64,000 bases of DNA, from NCBI RefSeq assembly GCF_018704125.1, contig NZ_JAGTIS010000021.1:1-64000 (forward strand), in the 5' to 3' direction. Positions within the stretch are counted from its first letter, which is position 1, and each line of letters begins with the position of its first letter. Position numbers and translations under genes: made by a program. Positions 22,676-32,185 of the stretch are shown one piece after another. This stretch comes from Metapseudomonas boanensis. GTDB taxonomy: Bacteria > Pseudomonadota > Gammaproteobacteria > Pseudomonadales > Pseudomonadaceae. Under the pieces are notes generated by a model. It did no database searches, was not told where the DNA came from, and worked only from the letters and a program-made list of their open reading frames with translations.

Positions 22676-22730
22676 GGGGCTGGGCGAGGAACATCCCTCG
22701 CCCTCAGCCCCTCTCCCAGTAGGAGAGGGG
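22676..22730. repeat. Two adjacent hairpins between agtB and agtC
   Basis: One imperfect stem (GGGCTGGGCGAGG with CCTCGCCCTCAGCCC) and one perfect 9-base stem (CCCCTCTCC / GGAGAGGGG) lie in the agtB-agtC gap. Such elements may stabilise the upstream agtAB message so that the binding protein is made in excess; this is inference. Confidence 0.6.
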
Positions 22731-22743
22731 CGGGGCGGCGGCC

Positions 22744-23775
22744 TTACTTGGCCGCCCAGGAGTTGAAGCGCTGCTCCAGCTGCTCGCCGTAGTCAGCCCA
22801 GAAGGTGACATCCATGGCGACCTGGTTCGCGATGTTTTCAGGTGTGGTCGGCATGTCCTTCAGTACTGCCTTGTCCAGCAGCGGAACGGCCTGCTTGTTC
22901 GCCGGACCGTAGGCGATGTTTTCAGAGAAACCCTTCTGTTGCTCAGGCTTGACCGAGAAGGCGATGAACTGCAGCGCGGCCTCTTTGTCCTTGGCACCCT
23001 TCGGGATGGCCCAGGCGTCGAAGTCGTAGATGCCGCCGTTCCACACCACTTTCAGATTGCTCTCTTTCTGCACGGCGGCGATACGGCCGTTGTAGGCAGA
23101 GCTCATGACCACGTCACCGGAAGCCAGGAACTGCGGCGGCTGGGCGCCGGCTTCCCACCACTGGATGCTCGGTTTGATCTGGTCGAGTTTCTTGAAGGCA
23201 CGGTCCTGACCCTCTTGGGTAGCCAGTACGCTGTAGACATCCTTCGGTGCCACACCATCGGCCATCAGGGCGAACTCGAGGGTGTACTTGGCACCCTTGC
23301 GCAGGCCGCGCTTGCCCGGGAATTTATTCACGTCCCAGAAATCCGCCCAACTGGTCGGTGCGCTCTTCAGCTTGTCAGCGTTGTACGCCAGCACCGTAGA
23401 CCACACGAAGAAGCCAACACCGCACGGCTGGATGGCACCTGGGATGTAATCCTCGGCATTGCCGAAGAGGGCCGGATCGAGCTCCTCGAACATGCCTTCA
23501 TCACAGCCACGGGAGAGCTCAGGCGACTCCACTTCGACCAGGTTCCAGGACACGCTGTTGGTATCGACCATGGCCTTCACCTTGGCCATCTCGCCGTTGT
23601 ATTCGCCGGCGATGATCTTGTTTCCGGTAGTCTTTTCGAAGGGAGCGTAGAACGCCTTGGTCTGGGCGATCTTGTTGGCGCCGCCGAAGGACACCACGGT
23701 CAGGTCGGCTGCCAACGCTGGTACGGCGCAGGCCAGGCCCAGGGCCATGGCGGTGAGTTTCAGGGATTTCGACAT
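22744..23775 (-). CDS. agtB: Periplasmic substrate-binding protein, AgtB-like
   Basis: PotD/spermidine-putrescine-type solute-binding protein of 343 residues. A Sec signal peptide (MSKSLKLTAMALGLACAVPALA) precedes ADLTVVSFGG. The mature chain has the type II binding fold segments FWDVNKFPGKRGL and YNGRIAAV. Start at 23775 is chosen because a GGAGAAAAT ribosome site lies just upstream. The agtA-agtB gap holds a MITE-like element. The ligand is inferred from synteny as 4-aminobutyrate/5-aminovalerate. Confidence 0.87.
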   Translation of the reverse strand: MSKSLKLTAMALGLACAVPALAADLTVVSFGGANKIAQTKAFYAPFEKTTGNKIIAGEYNGEMAKVKAMVDTNSVSWNLVEVESPELSRGCDEGMFEELDPALFGNAEDYIPGAIQPCGVGFFVWSTVLAYNADKLKSAPTSWADFWDVNKFPGKRGLRKGAKYTLEFALMADGVAPKDVYSVLATQEGQDRAFKKLDQIKPSIQWWEAGAQPPQFLASGDVVMSSAYNGRIAAVQKESNLKVVWNGGIYDFDAWAIPKGAKDKEAALQFIAFSVKPEQQKGFSENIAYGPANKQAVPLLDKAVLKDMPTTPENIANQVAMDVTFWADYGEQLEQRFNSWAAK

Positions 23776-23806
23776 TGTTATTTTCTCCACAGTGCAGGGT
23801 TGCTAG

Positions 23807-23944
23807 GTCTGTACGAAAAGTCGTCGAGCGAAGGTCAGGCTAGGCAAAAATCGGTGAGGATGCGGAATTTACGAGCTGTAAATGAGCATTCCGAACCGTT
23901 TTTTAACGACGCCTCACCGAGCGCAGGCACTTTTCGTACAGTGC
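23807..23944. mobile_element. IS5-type MITE (138 bp) between agtA and agtB
   Basis: Terminal inverted repeats with the perfect core CTGTACGAAAAGT (23809-23821) and ACTTTTCGTACAG (23929-23941) extend to GG...CC ends. The element is flanked by CTAG (23803-23806) and CTAA (23945-23948), fitting the 4-base YTAR target of IS5-family insertion. Inside are a second perfect 9-base dyad (TCGGTGAGG / CCTCACCGA, 23851-23920) and nested CGGAAT/ATTCCG and TTTAC/GTAAA arms. It is too short to encode a transposase. Assignment to the IS5 family is inferred from ends and target. Confidence 0.7.
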
Positions 23945-23964
23945 CTAATGCTTGGCGCCGCCGC

Positions 23965-25074
23965 TCATTCCGTCGTCAACGGATCCAGCGCGCGAACGTG
24001 CTCCACTTGCCAGCCGAGCGGCACCACATCGCCTACCGCTAGTGCGGGGTCGAGCTCAGCAATAGGTTGCTTGACGAAGAAATCGGGCTTGCCGCAGACC
24101 TCGAGGCGAATTCGCACGTGGTCGCCCAGGTAGATGAACTCCTCCACACGACCGTTGAAGCGATTGACGCAACTTTCGCTGTGGCCGTTCAGGCGCACGC
24201 GCTCGGGGCGGATGGACAGGGTAACGGACTCGCCGGGCTTGCCGACGTTGATCGCCAGCGCCTCGACTTTCTCGCCGCGGGCCAGGCGCACCACGCATCG
24301 CTCGCCGCTGTGGCTTTCCAACTCGCCGCTGAGCCGGTTGTTCTCACCGATGAAGTTGGCCACGAAGGTGTTGCGCGGCAGTTCGTAGAGTTCTCGCGGA
24401 GGGGCAATCTGCTGGATCTCACCCTGATGGAACACGGCCACGCGATCGGACATGGTCAGGGCTTCGCCCTGGTCGTGGGTCACGTAGACCACAGTCACAC
24501 CGAGACGCTGATGGATGTGCTTGATCTCCATTTGCATGTGCTCGCGCAGCTGCTTGTCGAGCGCGCCCAGCGGCTCGTCCATCAGCACCAGCTGCGGCTC
24601 GAAGACCAGCGCGCGGGCCAGGGCCACACGCTGCTGCTGGCCACCGGAGAGCTGACCCGGGTAGCGATTGCGGAAACTGTCGAGTTGCACCATGGACAGC
24701 GCACGCTTGACCCGCTCGCTGGCGTCGGTCTTGCTCATGCCGCGCACCGAGAGCGGGAACGCCAGGTTCTCGGCCACCGTCATGTGCGGGAACAATGCAT
24801 AGTTCTGAAACACCATGCCAATGTCGCGCTTGTGCGGAGGGACGTTGTTGATGGAGCGACCGGCCAGGAGGATTTCGCCGTTGGTTGGGGTTTCAAACCC
24901 GGCGAGCATCATCAGGCTGGTGGTCTTGCCGGAGCCGGACGGCCCGAGCAGGGTAAGGAACTCGCCTTTGCGAATGTCCAGGTTGAGGTCTTTGACGATC
25001 AGCGTCTCGCCGTCGTAGCTCTTCTGTACGCCGCGAAAGCTGACGAGGATGTCACTGCCTTGAGTCTCGGCCAT
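23965..25074 (-). CDS. agtA: ABC transporter ATP-binding protein, AgtA-like
   Basis: Energising subunit of the importer. The 369-residue product has Walker A GPSGSGKT (44-51), Q-loop FQNYALFPH, signature LSGGQQQ, Walker B LVLMDEP and the H-loop THD. A C-terminal TOBE domain follows (about 270-369), as in PotA. The start at 25074 (MAETQGSD) is preferred to the longer frame. First gene of the operon; the intergenic region upstream contains a palindrome and a REP. Confidence 0.9.
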   Translation of the reverse strand: MAETQGSDILVSFRGVQKSYDGETLIVKDLNLDIRKGEFLTLLGPSGSGKTTSLMMLAGFETPTNGEILLAGRSINNVPPHKRDIGMVFQNYALFPHMTVAENLAFPLSVRGMSKTDASERVKRALSMVQLDSFRNRYPGQLSGGQQQRVALARALVFEPQLVLMDEPLGALDKQLREHMQMEIKHIHQRLGVTVVYVTHDQGEALTMSDRVAVFHQGEIQQIAPPRELYELPRNTFVANFIGENNRLSGELESHSGERCVVRLARGEKVEALAINVGKPGESVTLSIRPERVRLNGHSESCVNRFNGRVEEFIYLGDHVRIRLEVCGKPDFFVKQPIAELDPALAVGDVVPLGWQVEHVRALDPLTTE

Positions 25075-25181
25075 AACCGCACCTTTGTTTTTGTGTCTGC
25101 CGTAGGACAAAGCCTAGAGAAGCCGGCAAGCCACGCAAATCGGGCGGTATGACAGATTGCTATAAGGGTAGGAGAGGATCT

Positions 25182-25203
25182 TTTGTAGGAATCGCCCTAC
25201 AAA
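25182..25203. promoter_or_regulatory. Palindrome upstream of agtA, possible operator
   Basis: Perfect 8-base arms TTTGTAGG and CCTACAAA separated by 6 bases, about 110 bases before the agtA start. A LuxR-type regulator (agtR) is next door, so an AgtR site is possible. The arms also resemble the edge of a REP, so the call is tentative. Confidence 0.35.
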
Positions 25204-25300
25204 TCCGAGTGCCAATATCGGACATTCAGGGGGTGGTGATGATCCCGTTAGCCGCAGCTAGACCAAGCGCGGCGGCGTGATCTCGCGCGACCTCATAAAA

Positions 25301-25343
25301 CCTGTAGGGGCGAATTCGTTCGCCAAGCGCCCCGCAGGGGCGA
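25301..25343. repeat. REP element
   Basis: Contains TGTAGGGGCGAATTCGTTCG followed by a C/G-rich dyad (GCGCCCCGCAGGGGCG). This is the typical form of pseudomonad repetitive extragenic palindromes. Confidence 0.65.
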
Positions 25344-25400
25344 CACTGGGGTCATGAACATACCAAGCCTTGACCAGCGCGAAGCAGGCCGCGCGACCAC

Positions 25401-26030
25401 TCAGAGCAGCTTGTGCTCCACTGCGTATTTGACCAGGTCCGCCACTGAGTGCAGGTTGAGCTTCTGCATCAGGCGTGCCTTGTGGGTGCTGACCGTCTTG
25501 CTGCTGACCGCCAGCTGATGGGCAATCTCGTTGACCCCCTCCCCCCTTACCAGCCTCTCGAACACCGAGAACTCACGTTCGGACAGCAGCGTATGCGCCG
25601 GTCGCGCATCGGTCAGCCCCACCTCGAAGACCATGCGGTCGGCGAGGTCCGGATCGATATAGCGACCACCGGAGGCCACTTTGCGAATGGCCGTGAGCAA
25701 AAGGGCCGGGTCACTGTCCTTGGTAGCGTAACCGGCGGCTCCGATCTTCAGCGCCCGCGCAGCCATCTGTGCCTCGTCGTGCATCGACAACACCAGCACC
25801 GCAGGCGGATTGTTCAAAGCGCGGATTCGGGGGATGGCCTCCAGGCCGTTAACACCCGGCATGGAAATATCCAGCAACACCACCTCGCAGGGCGTATGGC
25901 GCAGGGTCTCGAGGAGCTGCTCGCCATTGGAGGCCTCACCAGCAACGCTCAGATCCTTGGCCAGGCCGATCAGCTGCTTGATGCCTTCGCGGACGATGGT
26001 GTGGTCTTCTGCGACCAGGACTCGAATCAC
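25401..26030 (-). CDS. agtR: NarL/FixJ-family response regulator, AgtR-like
   Basis: Two-component regulator of 209 residues. The receiver domain has the phospho-acceptor Asp54 (VVLLDISMPG) and the acidic pair E8-D9. The C-terminal LuxR helix-turn-helix spans about residues 145-205. Its start overlaps the sensor kinase stop by 4 bases, so the two are co-translated. The pair lies upstream of the transporter on the same strand, as agtSR does in PAO1, where it controls agtABCD. Confidence 0.88.
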   Translation of the reverse strand: MIRVLVAEDHTIVREGIKQLIGLAKDLSVAGEASNGEQLLETLRHTPCEVVLLDISMPGVNGLEAIPRIRALNNPPAVLVLSMHDEAQMAARALKIGAAGYATKDSDPALLLTAIRKVASGGRYIDPDLADRMVFEVGLTDARPAHTLLSEREFSVFERLVRGEGVNEIAHQLAVSSKTVSTHKARLMQKLNLHSVADLVKYAVEHKLL

Positions 26031-28426
26031 GCTGCCTTCTCCTTATCCAATGCGACATGTACGCACAGGGTCGTCCCTTCACCCGGCTGACTCTCGATCT
26101 TCAAGTTACCACCGAGCATCAGCACCCGTTCGCGCATACCGACGAGACCGAACGAACCGCCGCGCTGGCCCTCCTGAGCGTCGAACCCACGGCCATCATC
26201 ACTTATGCGCAAGCACAGCATGCCGCCCTCAACGCTCAAACGGACCGCCACAGTATGCGCTTCAGCGTGCCGCATGACATTGGTCAATGCCTCCTGCAGC
26301 ACCCGGAACAAACCTACCGCCTTGGCATCGGACAGGCGCGGCAGGTACTCAGGCACCTCGACCAGGCACGGAATATGGGTGCGGGCCTCGAAACGCCGGG
26401 CCTGCCACTCGATCGCCGAGGCAATGCCAGCATCAAGAATCGGCGGACGCAGCGCGGTCGCCACATCACGGACCAGTTGGAATAGCTGAGCGATCAGGCG
26501 CTTCATGCTCTCCAGACGTTCCTTCAACCCGGTATCGAGGTCAGCATAGGCCAGCTCGCACATCGAGGTTTCCAGCTTGAGCACCGTGAGCACCTGACCC
26601 AGTTCGTCGTGGACTTCGCGGGCGATGCGCGCCTTCTCCTCCTCCCGCACGCTCTCAAGGTGAGCCGACAACTGGCGCAACTGTGCCCGTGAATCAGCTA
26701 GAGCGAGTTCAATCTGCTTGTTCTCGGTGATATCCCAGACCACGCCATCCCAGACTGCCCGGCCATCATCGAAGATTCGCGCGCTGGCTTTGATATCTGC
26801 CCAGCGCACCTGCCCGTCTCGGGTGAGGATGCGCCCTTGCCAATGCCAGTCCCGCTCAGCCTCCAATGCGGCCGACTGACTGGCCAAGTAGCTGTCCCGA
26901 TCCTCCGGGTGGACCAATCCCCGGATACCTCGGCCAGTATCCAGCAACTCACTGGCACTGTAGCCCACGACGGCTTCGCTACCCTCGCCGATGAAAGCGA
27001 AGCTCGCCTGGGCCCCAACCTGCGGGCGTTCCAGACGGAATACCAACCCGGGCACGTTGGAAGCAATGCCCTTGAGGCGCGCCTCGCTTTCCTCCAGTGC
27101 CTCGCGAGCCTTGCGGCGCTCGGTTGCATCGGCCAGGAAAACCACCAGGTACTCCGACGTGCCGAATCGCAGGAAGCTCAGCGATATATCAGCCGGTAGC
27201 CAACTGCCATTGGCACGGCGGCAACGGGTCTCGAAACTCTGTGGCCCTTCGTCGCTATTGCGCGCCCGGCGCCACAGGCTCAGCCAGCGGTCCATATCCA
27301 TCCCAGGCTGGAAATCGGCCAAAGGGCGATCGGTCAGGGCGCCCGGCTCATGACCGAGCATCTGCTCCGCTGCGCGGTTGGCGTAGCGCACATGACTGTC
27401 CCAATTGACCCAGAGAACGCCGAGGGTACTGTGGTCGATGGAGAATTGCGTGAGGCGCAAGGCCTCCTCTGCGGCCTCGCGAATCTGCATCATGTGCCGG
27501 GCCTCAAGGAGCTGGCGCTCCAGGGAACGGCGCTGGCGCCGCAGCCAGGTAATGATGGCGCCCGCTGCCACCAGCAGCACACCCAGGAGCATCGAGAGGT
27601 TCTGCCAGAATCCCGCCGACTCGCCCAGCCGTGGGTAACTCGCTTGCAACCAGCGCTCATGGAGCTGGTCGAGGTCCTTGGGCGGCAGGCTGCGCAGGGC
27701 GATATCGAGGATGGAGCCCAACTCAGGCCAATCGCGGCGCGAGGCGACACGCAGCAGCTGAGGGAAGCCGATGTCCCCCACCACGGCCAGTCCGGCGAAT
27801 TCCTGCTCGCGAGACAGGCGACTGAGCTGCGCCTCGTCCAGCACCGCAAAGCGGACATTACCTTCGAGCAGGGCGCGCAATGCCTGGCGTTCCCCCGCCA
27901 CCGGCAAAAGCTGAAGGTTCGAGTAGGTTGCGCGAAGATAGTCGCCAACCGGGCTGGGCTGACGAACCGCCACAGGAGCGCTGGCGTCGAGTTGCTCCAG
28001 GTCGACCGAGGCGTTCCCCTCACGCTCGCCGACCAGCAACTGGGAGACGCGCATATAGGGGTCGGAATACAACCACAAGCGCAAGCCAGCGGGCGTTTGC
28101 ACCAACCCTGGCGCCAGGTCGATCTGCCCGGCACGCAGCGCCTGCTCCAGTTCGCCAACGCTGTCATAGGTACGCCAGATCCATTCCACCTGCATGGCAG
28201 TCCCCAGCCACTTCACCAGCTCGACATTCGCCCCGGAAAGTTGCTGCAAGCGACGGTCGAGCTGCGCATAGGGCGCCTGCAAGACCAGCCCGACGCGCAA
28301 TTGCGGATGGGCCTCAAGCCATTGGCGTTGTGGCTCGCTCAGCTGCAGGGTGGGCGAGGCCGGGGCCGCCACAAGCGGAAAAGCCAGGCACAGGGCGAAG
28401 AACAGCGTGAGCAACGAACGGGTCAT
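26027..28426 (-). CDS. agtS: Sensor histidine kinase with periplasmic binding-protein domain, AgtS-like
   Basis: Membrane sensor of 799 residues. It has a signal peptide (about 1-21), a family-3 solute-binding domain in the periplasm (about 28-268) and one membrane helix (about 275-293). Two PAS domains follow (about 325-435 and 445-565), then HisKA_3 with the phospho-acceptor His606 (AREVHDELGQ) and a C-terminal HATPase (NVMRHAEAH, DDGRGFD). Direct ligand sensing by the periplasmic domain is expected; its ligand is inferred from PAO1 AgtS. It forms an operon with agtR. Confidence 0.87.
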   Translation of the reverse strand: MTRSLLTLFFALCLAFPLVAAPASPTLQLSEPQRQWLEAHPQLRVGLVLQAPYAQLDRRLQQLSGANVELVKWLGTAMQVEWIWRTYDSVGELEQALRAGQIDLAPGLVQTPAGLRLWLYSDPYMRVSQLLVGEREGNASVDLEQLDASAPVAVRQPSPVGDYLRATYSNLQLLPVAGERQALRALLEGNVRFAVLDEAQLSRLSREQEFAGLAVVGDIGFPQLLRVASRRDWPELGSILDIALRSLPPKDLDQLHERWLQASYPRLGESAGFWQNLSMLLGVLLVAAGAIITWLRRQRRSLERQLLEARHMMQIREAAEEALRLTQFSIDHSTLGVLWVNWDSHVRYANRAAEQMLGHEPGALTDRPLADFQPGMDMDRWLSLWRRARNSDEGPQSFETRCRRANGSWLPADISLSFLRFGTSEYLVVFLADATERRKAREALEESEARLKGIASNVPGLVFRLERPQVGAQASFAFIGEGSEAVVGYSASELLDTGRGIRGLVHPEDRDSYLASQSAALEAERDWHWQGRILTRDGQVRWADIKASARIFDDGRAVWDGVVWDITENKQIELALADSRAQLRQLSAHLESVREEEKARIAREVHDELGQVLTVLKLETSMCELAYADLDTGLKERLESMKRLIAQLFQLVRDVATALRPPILDAGIASAIEWQARRFEARTHIPCLVEVPEYLPRLSDAKAVGLFRVLQEALTNVMRHAEAHTVAVRLSVEGGMLCLRISDDGRGFDAQEGQRGGSFGLVGMRERVLMLGGNLKIESQPGEGTTLCVHVALDKEKAA

Positions 28427-28566
28427 TGAGAGCTACCGCGGGCGAAGACTTGTGATGAACGGCCGATATACCTTACTCCAGGCAAGCAGGACCATGCGAA
28501 GGCTGGCCTGACAAAAAACGGGCAAGCCATTAGGCTGCCAGCTTCTGCTCCATCAGGAATGATCAG

Positions 28567-29589
28567 ATGCCCCGAGCACCACGCCCGACTCTCGCAGCCC
28601 TCTGCTTCGCCTTCCTGACGTGCGGGCTCCCGGCCCTCGCTGCCGATGCCACACCCGCCAAGCAAGACGCCGCCGATAACTCCCAGGAAATGCCCGCGGT
28701 TACACGCGCCCCACTCCAGGAACGTAGCCAAGTCGAAGCGGCTGGCCTGGAGCGCCAGTTGCCAGAAAACGAACAGCAGCAGCTACAGGCAGGCGACGAG
28801 ACCTTCCTCGCGTTATGGCGGCCTGCCAACGTCGGCGAACCCGAGGGTCTGGTTATTCTGCTGCCGGGCGATGGGGAAAACGCGGACTGGCCCCTCGCGG
28901 TCGGCCCCTTACGGCGCAAACTGCCGGATGCCGGCTGGAGCACCCTGAGTCTGAGCCTGCCCGACCCAAAGGGCGACGAGCCGCCTCCTCGTCCTGAGAA
29001 ACCGTCGAAAATCGACCGCAGCGAGCCTGTCGTCAGCGCCGAAAAAGCGGCAGAGGATGGCCCTTCCACGACAGAGCAAGCCGGCAGTGCAGAGCCAAAC
29101 ACGGATCCAGCTCCCCCGGCACTATCCACCGAAGGCATCCGCAAGGCCCATAGCACCCGAGTGTCTGCCCGTATCCAGGCGGCGCTCACCTTTGCCCGCC
29201 AGAGCAAACCCACCACCATCGTCTTCCTTGGCCACGGCACTGGCGCCTACTGGGCGGCCCAGTACCTCGCAGTGGAAGAGCCGACAGATATCCGCAACCT
29301 GCTGCTGGTAGACGCGCAACAGCCTGCAGGCTATGACCCGATCCTGGATAAGCTACTGCCTGAACTGAAGTTGGCCACCGGCGACTTCTATTACCGAGAG
29401 GCGCCGGCGGACCGCAGTGCGGCGCAGGAGAGACTCCAGGCCAGCAAACGTCAGAAACATCCGGCTTACATCCAGGTCGCCATGAATGGCCTGCCGGGCG
29501 ACAGGGCGACCGAGCAGGAGCAGCTGGTACGGCGCATTCGCGGGTGGCTGAGCCTACAACTGCAAGCGGGCGCGCCACCCGGCAGATAA
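28567..29589 (+). CDS. Exported DUF3530-family alpha/beta-hydrolase-like protein
   Basis: Unknown function. The 340-residue product has a Sec signal peptide (about 1-25, ending LPALAAD) and a low-complexity Pro/Glu/Ala linker (about 135-190). The fold has hydrolase-like elements: LVILLPGDGENADWP for the oxyanion region and VFLGHGTGAYW for the nucleophile elbow. The elbow reads GHGTG, so the usual central Ser is absent. It is divergent from agtS and convergent with the DjlA gene (6 bases between ends). Confidence 0.7.
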   Translation: MPRAPRPTLAALCFAFLTCGLPALAADATPAKQDAADNSQEMPAVTRAPLQERSQVEAAGLERQLPENEQQQLQAGDETFLALWRPANVGEPEGLVILLPGDGENADWPLAVGPLRRKLPDAGWSTLSLSLPDPKGDEPPPRPEKPSKIDRSEPVVSAEKAAEDGPSTTEQAGSAEPNTDPAPPALSTEGIRKAHSTRVSARIQAALTFARQSKPTTIVFLGHGTGAYWAAQYLAVEEPTDIRNLLLVDAQQPAGYDPILDKLLPELKLATGDFYYREAPADRSAAQERLQASKRQKHPAYIQVAMNGLPGDRATEQEQLVRRIRGWLSLQLQAGAPPGR

Positions 29590-29595
29590 CGCGCC

Positions 29596-30363
29596 TCAGC
29601 GGAAACCGTGGCGCTCGCGAATCAGGTTGTAGGCGTTGTGCAGTTCACGCGTCTTGTCGGTAGCAGCCCGCACCAGAGCGGGCGTCGCGCCGGAACCGGC
29701 CAATTTGTCCGGGTGATTCTGGCTGAGCAGGCGCCGGTAGGCCCGCTTTATCACCGCCGGCTCGCAATCCGCGGTCACCCCCAGCAACGCCAAGGCGTCC
29801 TTGTAGCTGTTACGCGGCGTCGGCGGTAGGCCTTGCGGGGTGTCGAAACCGGCCCCCAGGGCCTCCACCTGCTCGGTCGAGCAACCAAGACAGCGTCCCC
29901 ACTGAAGTATCAACTCCCGCTCGCGCTGGCCAATCCGGCCATCCACAGCAGCCATCTGCCAGCAACTGCGCAGCAGACGCTCGATCGCTGGGCGGCGCCC
30001 CTGCAGACGCTTGAGCGATGCCTGGATGCCCTTCCCGCTTTGCTTACCGCGCGTAAAAGCCTCGATCGCACGACGTGTACCCGCCTCATCCAGCCCAAGT
30101 CGGCGCATCTCGGCGCGGGCCTGCTGGATATGCAGCTCCATGACCCGCCCCTCACTCTTGGCCAGGCGCCCGAGCAGAACGAAGAGCAGATCCTGCTCCA
30201 GGATCGGCGGCTCACCTTGCAGCCGGGCCTTCAGGCTCGCCCAGGAGTCCAGCCCCAGACGCCGGTCGAGCACATGCCCCAGCAAACCGCCTAGCAGCGC
30301 GCCCGGAATGCTCGCCAGAGCTAGCCCGGCCGCCGCGCCGAGGAATGTGGCCGGCCAGGCCAT
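29596..30363 (-). CDS. djlA: DnaJ-like co-chaperone DjlA
   Basis: Membrane-anchored J-domain protein of 255 residues that stimulates DnaK. It shows a glycine-rich N-terminal membrane helix (about 5-30), a TerB-like helical domain (about 55-180) and a C-terminal J domain with the HPD motif in SQNHPDKL. Domain order matches DjlA. Its stop-to-murU spacing is one base from murU's upstream stop region, so amgK-murU-djlA look like one operon. Confidence 0.88.
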   Translation of the reverse strand: MAWPATFLGAAAGLALASIPGALLGGLLGHVLDRRLGLDSWASLKARLQGEPPILEQDLLFVLLGRLAKSEGRVMELHIQQARAEMRRLGLDEAGTRRAIEAFTRGKQSGKGIQASLKRLQGRRPAIERLLRSCWQMAAVDGRIGQRERELILQWGRCLGCSTEQVEALGAGFDTPQGLPPTPRNSYKDALALLGVTADCEPAVIKRAYRRLLSQNHPDKLAGSGATPALVRAATDKTRELHNAYNLIRERHGFR

Positions 30364-30364
30364 C

Positions 30365-32058
<1,694 letters not shown>

Positions 32059-32185
32059 TACGTGGGGTCTCCGGCGGCGCTAGCCGTTGTGCGGGTCATG
32101 CTTTATTATCCAGCATCTTTTTCAGCCCATCGAGAGGCGTGCGGCCCAGCGGGCCGAAGGCGCGCAGGAAGCCCGGACTAACAAG

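Larger units (their letters stand above)
25075..25400. other. Intergenic region upstream of agtA, downstream of agtR
   Basis: No gene is seen. It holds a palindrome TTTGTAGG-N6-CCTACAAA (25182-25203), a possible minus-strand -10 (TATAGC, around 25160) and a REP at 25301-25343. Confidence 0.5.

Noticed and set aside
25195-25220. Possible sigma-54 promoter (TTGGCAC...) before agtA
   Set aside because: The -24 half TGGCAC is present, but the -12 half reads TTTGT instead of TTGCA at the required spacing.
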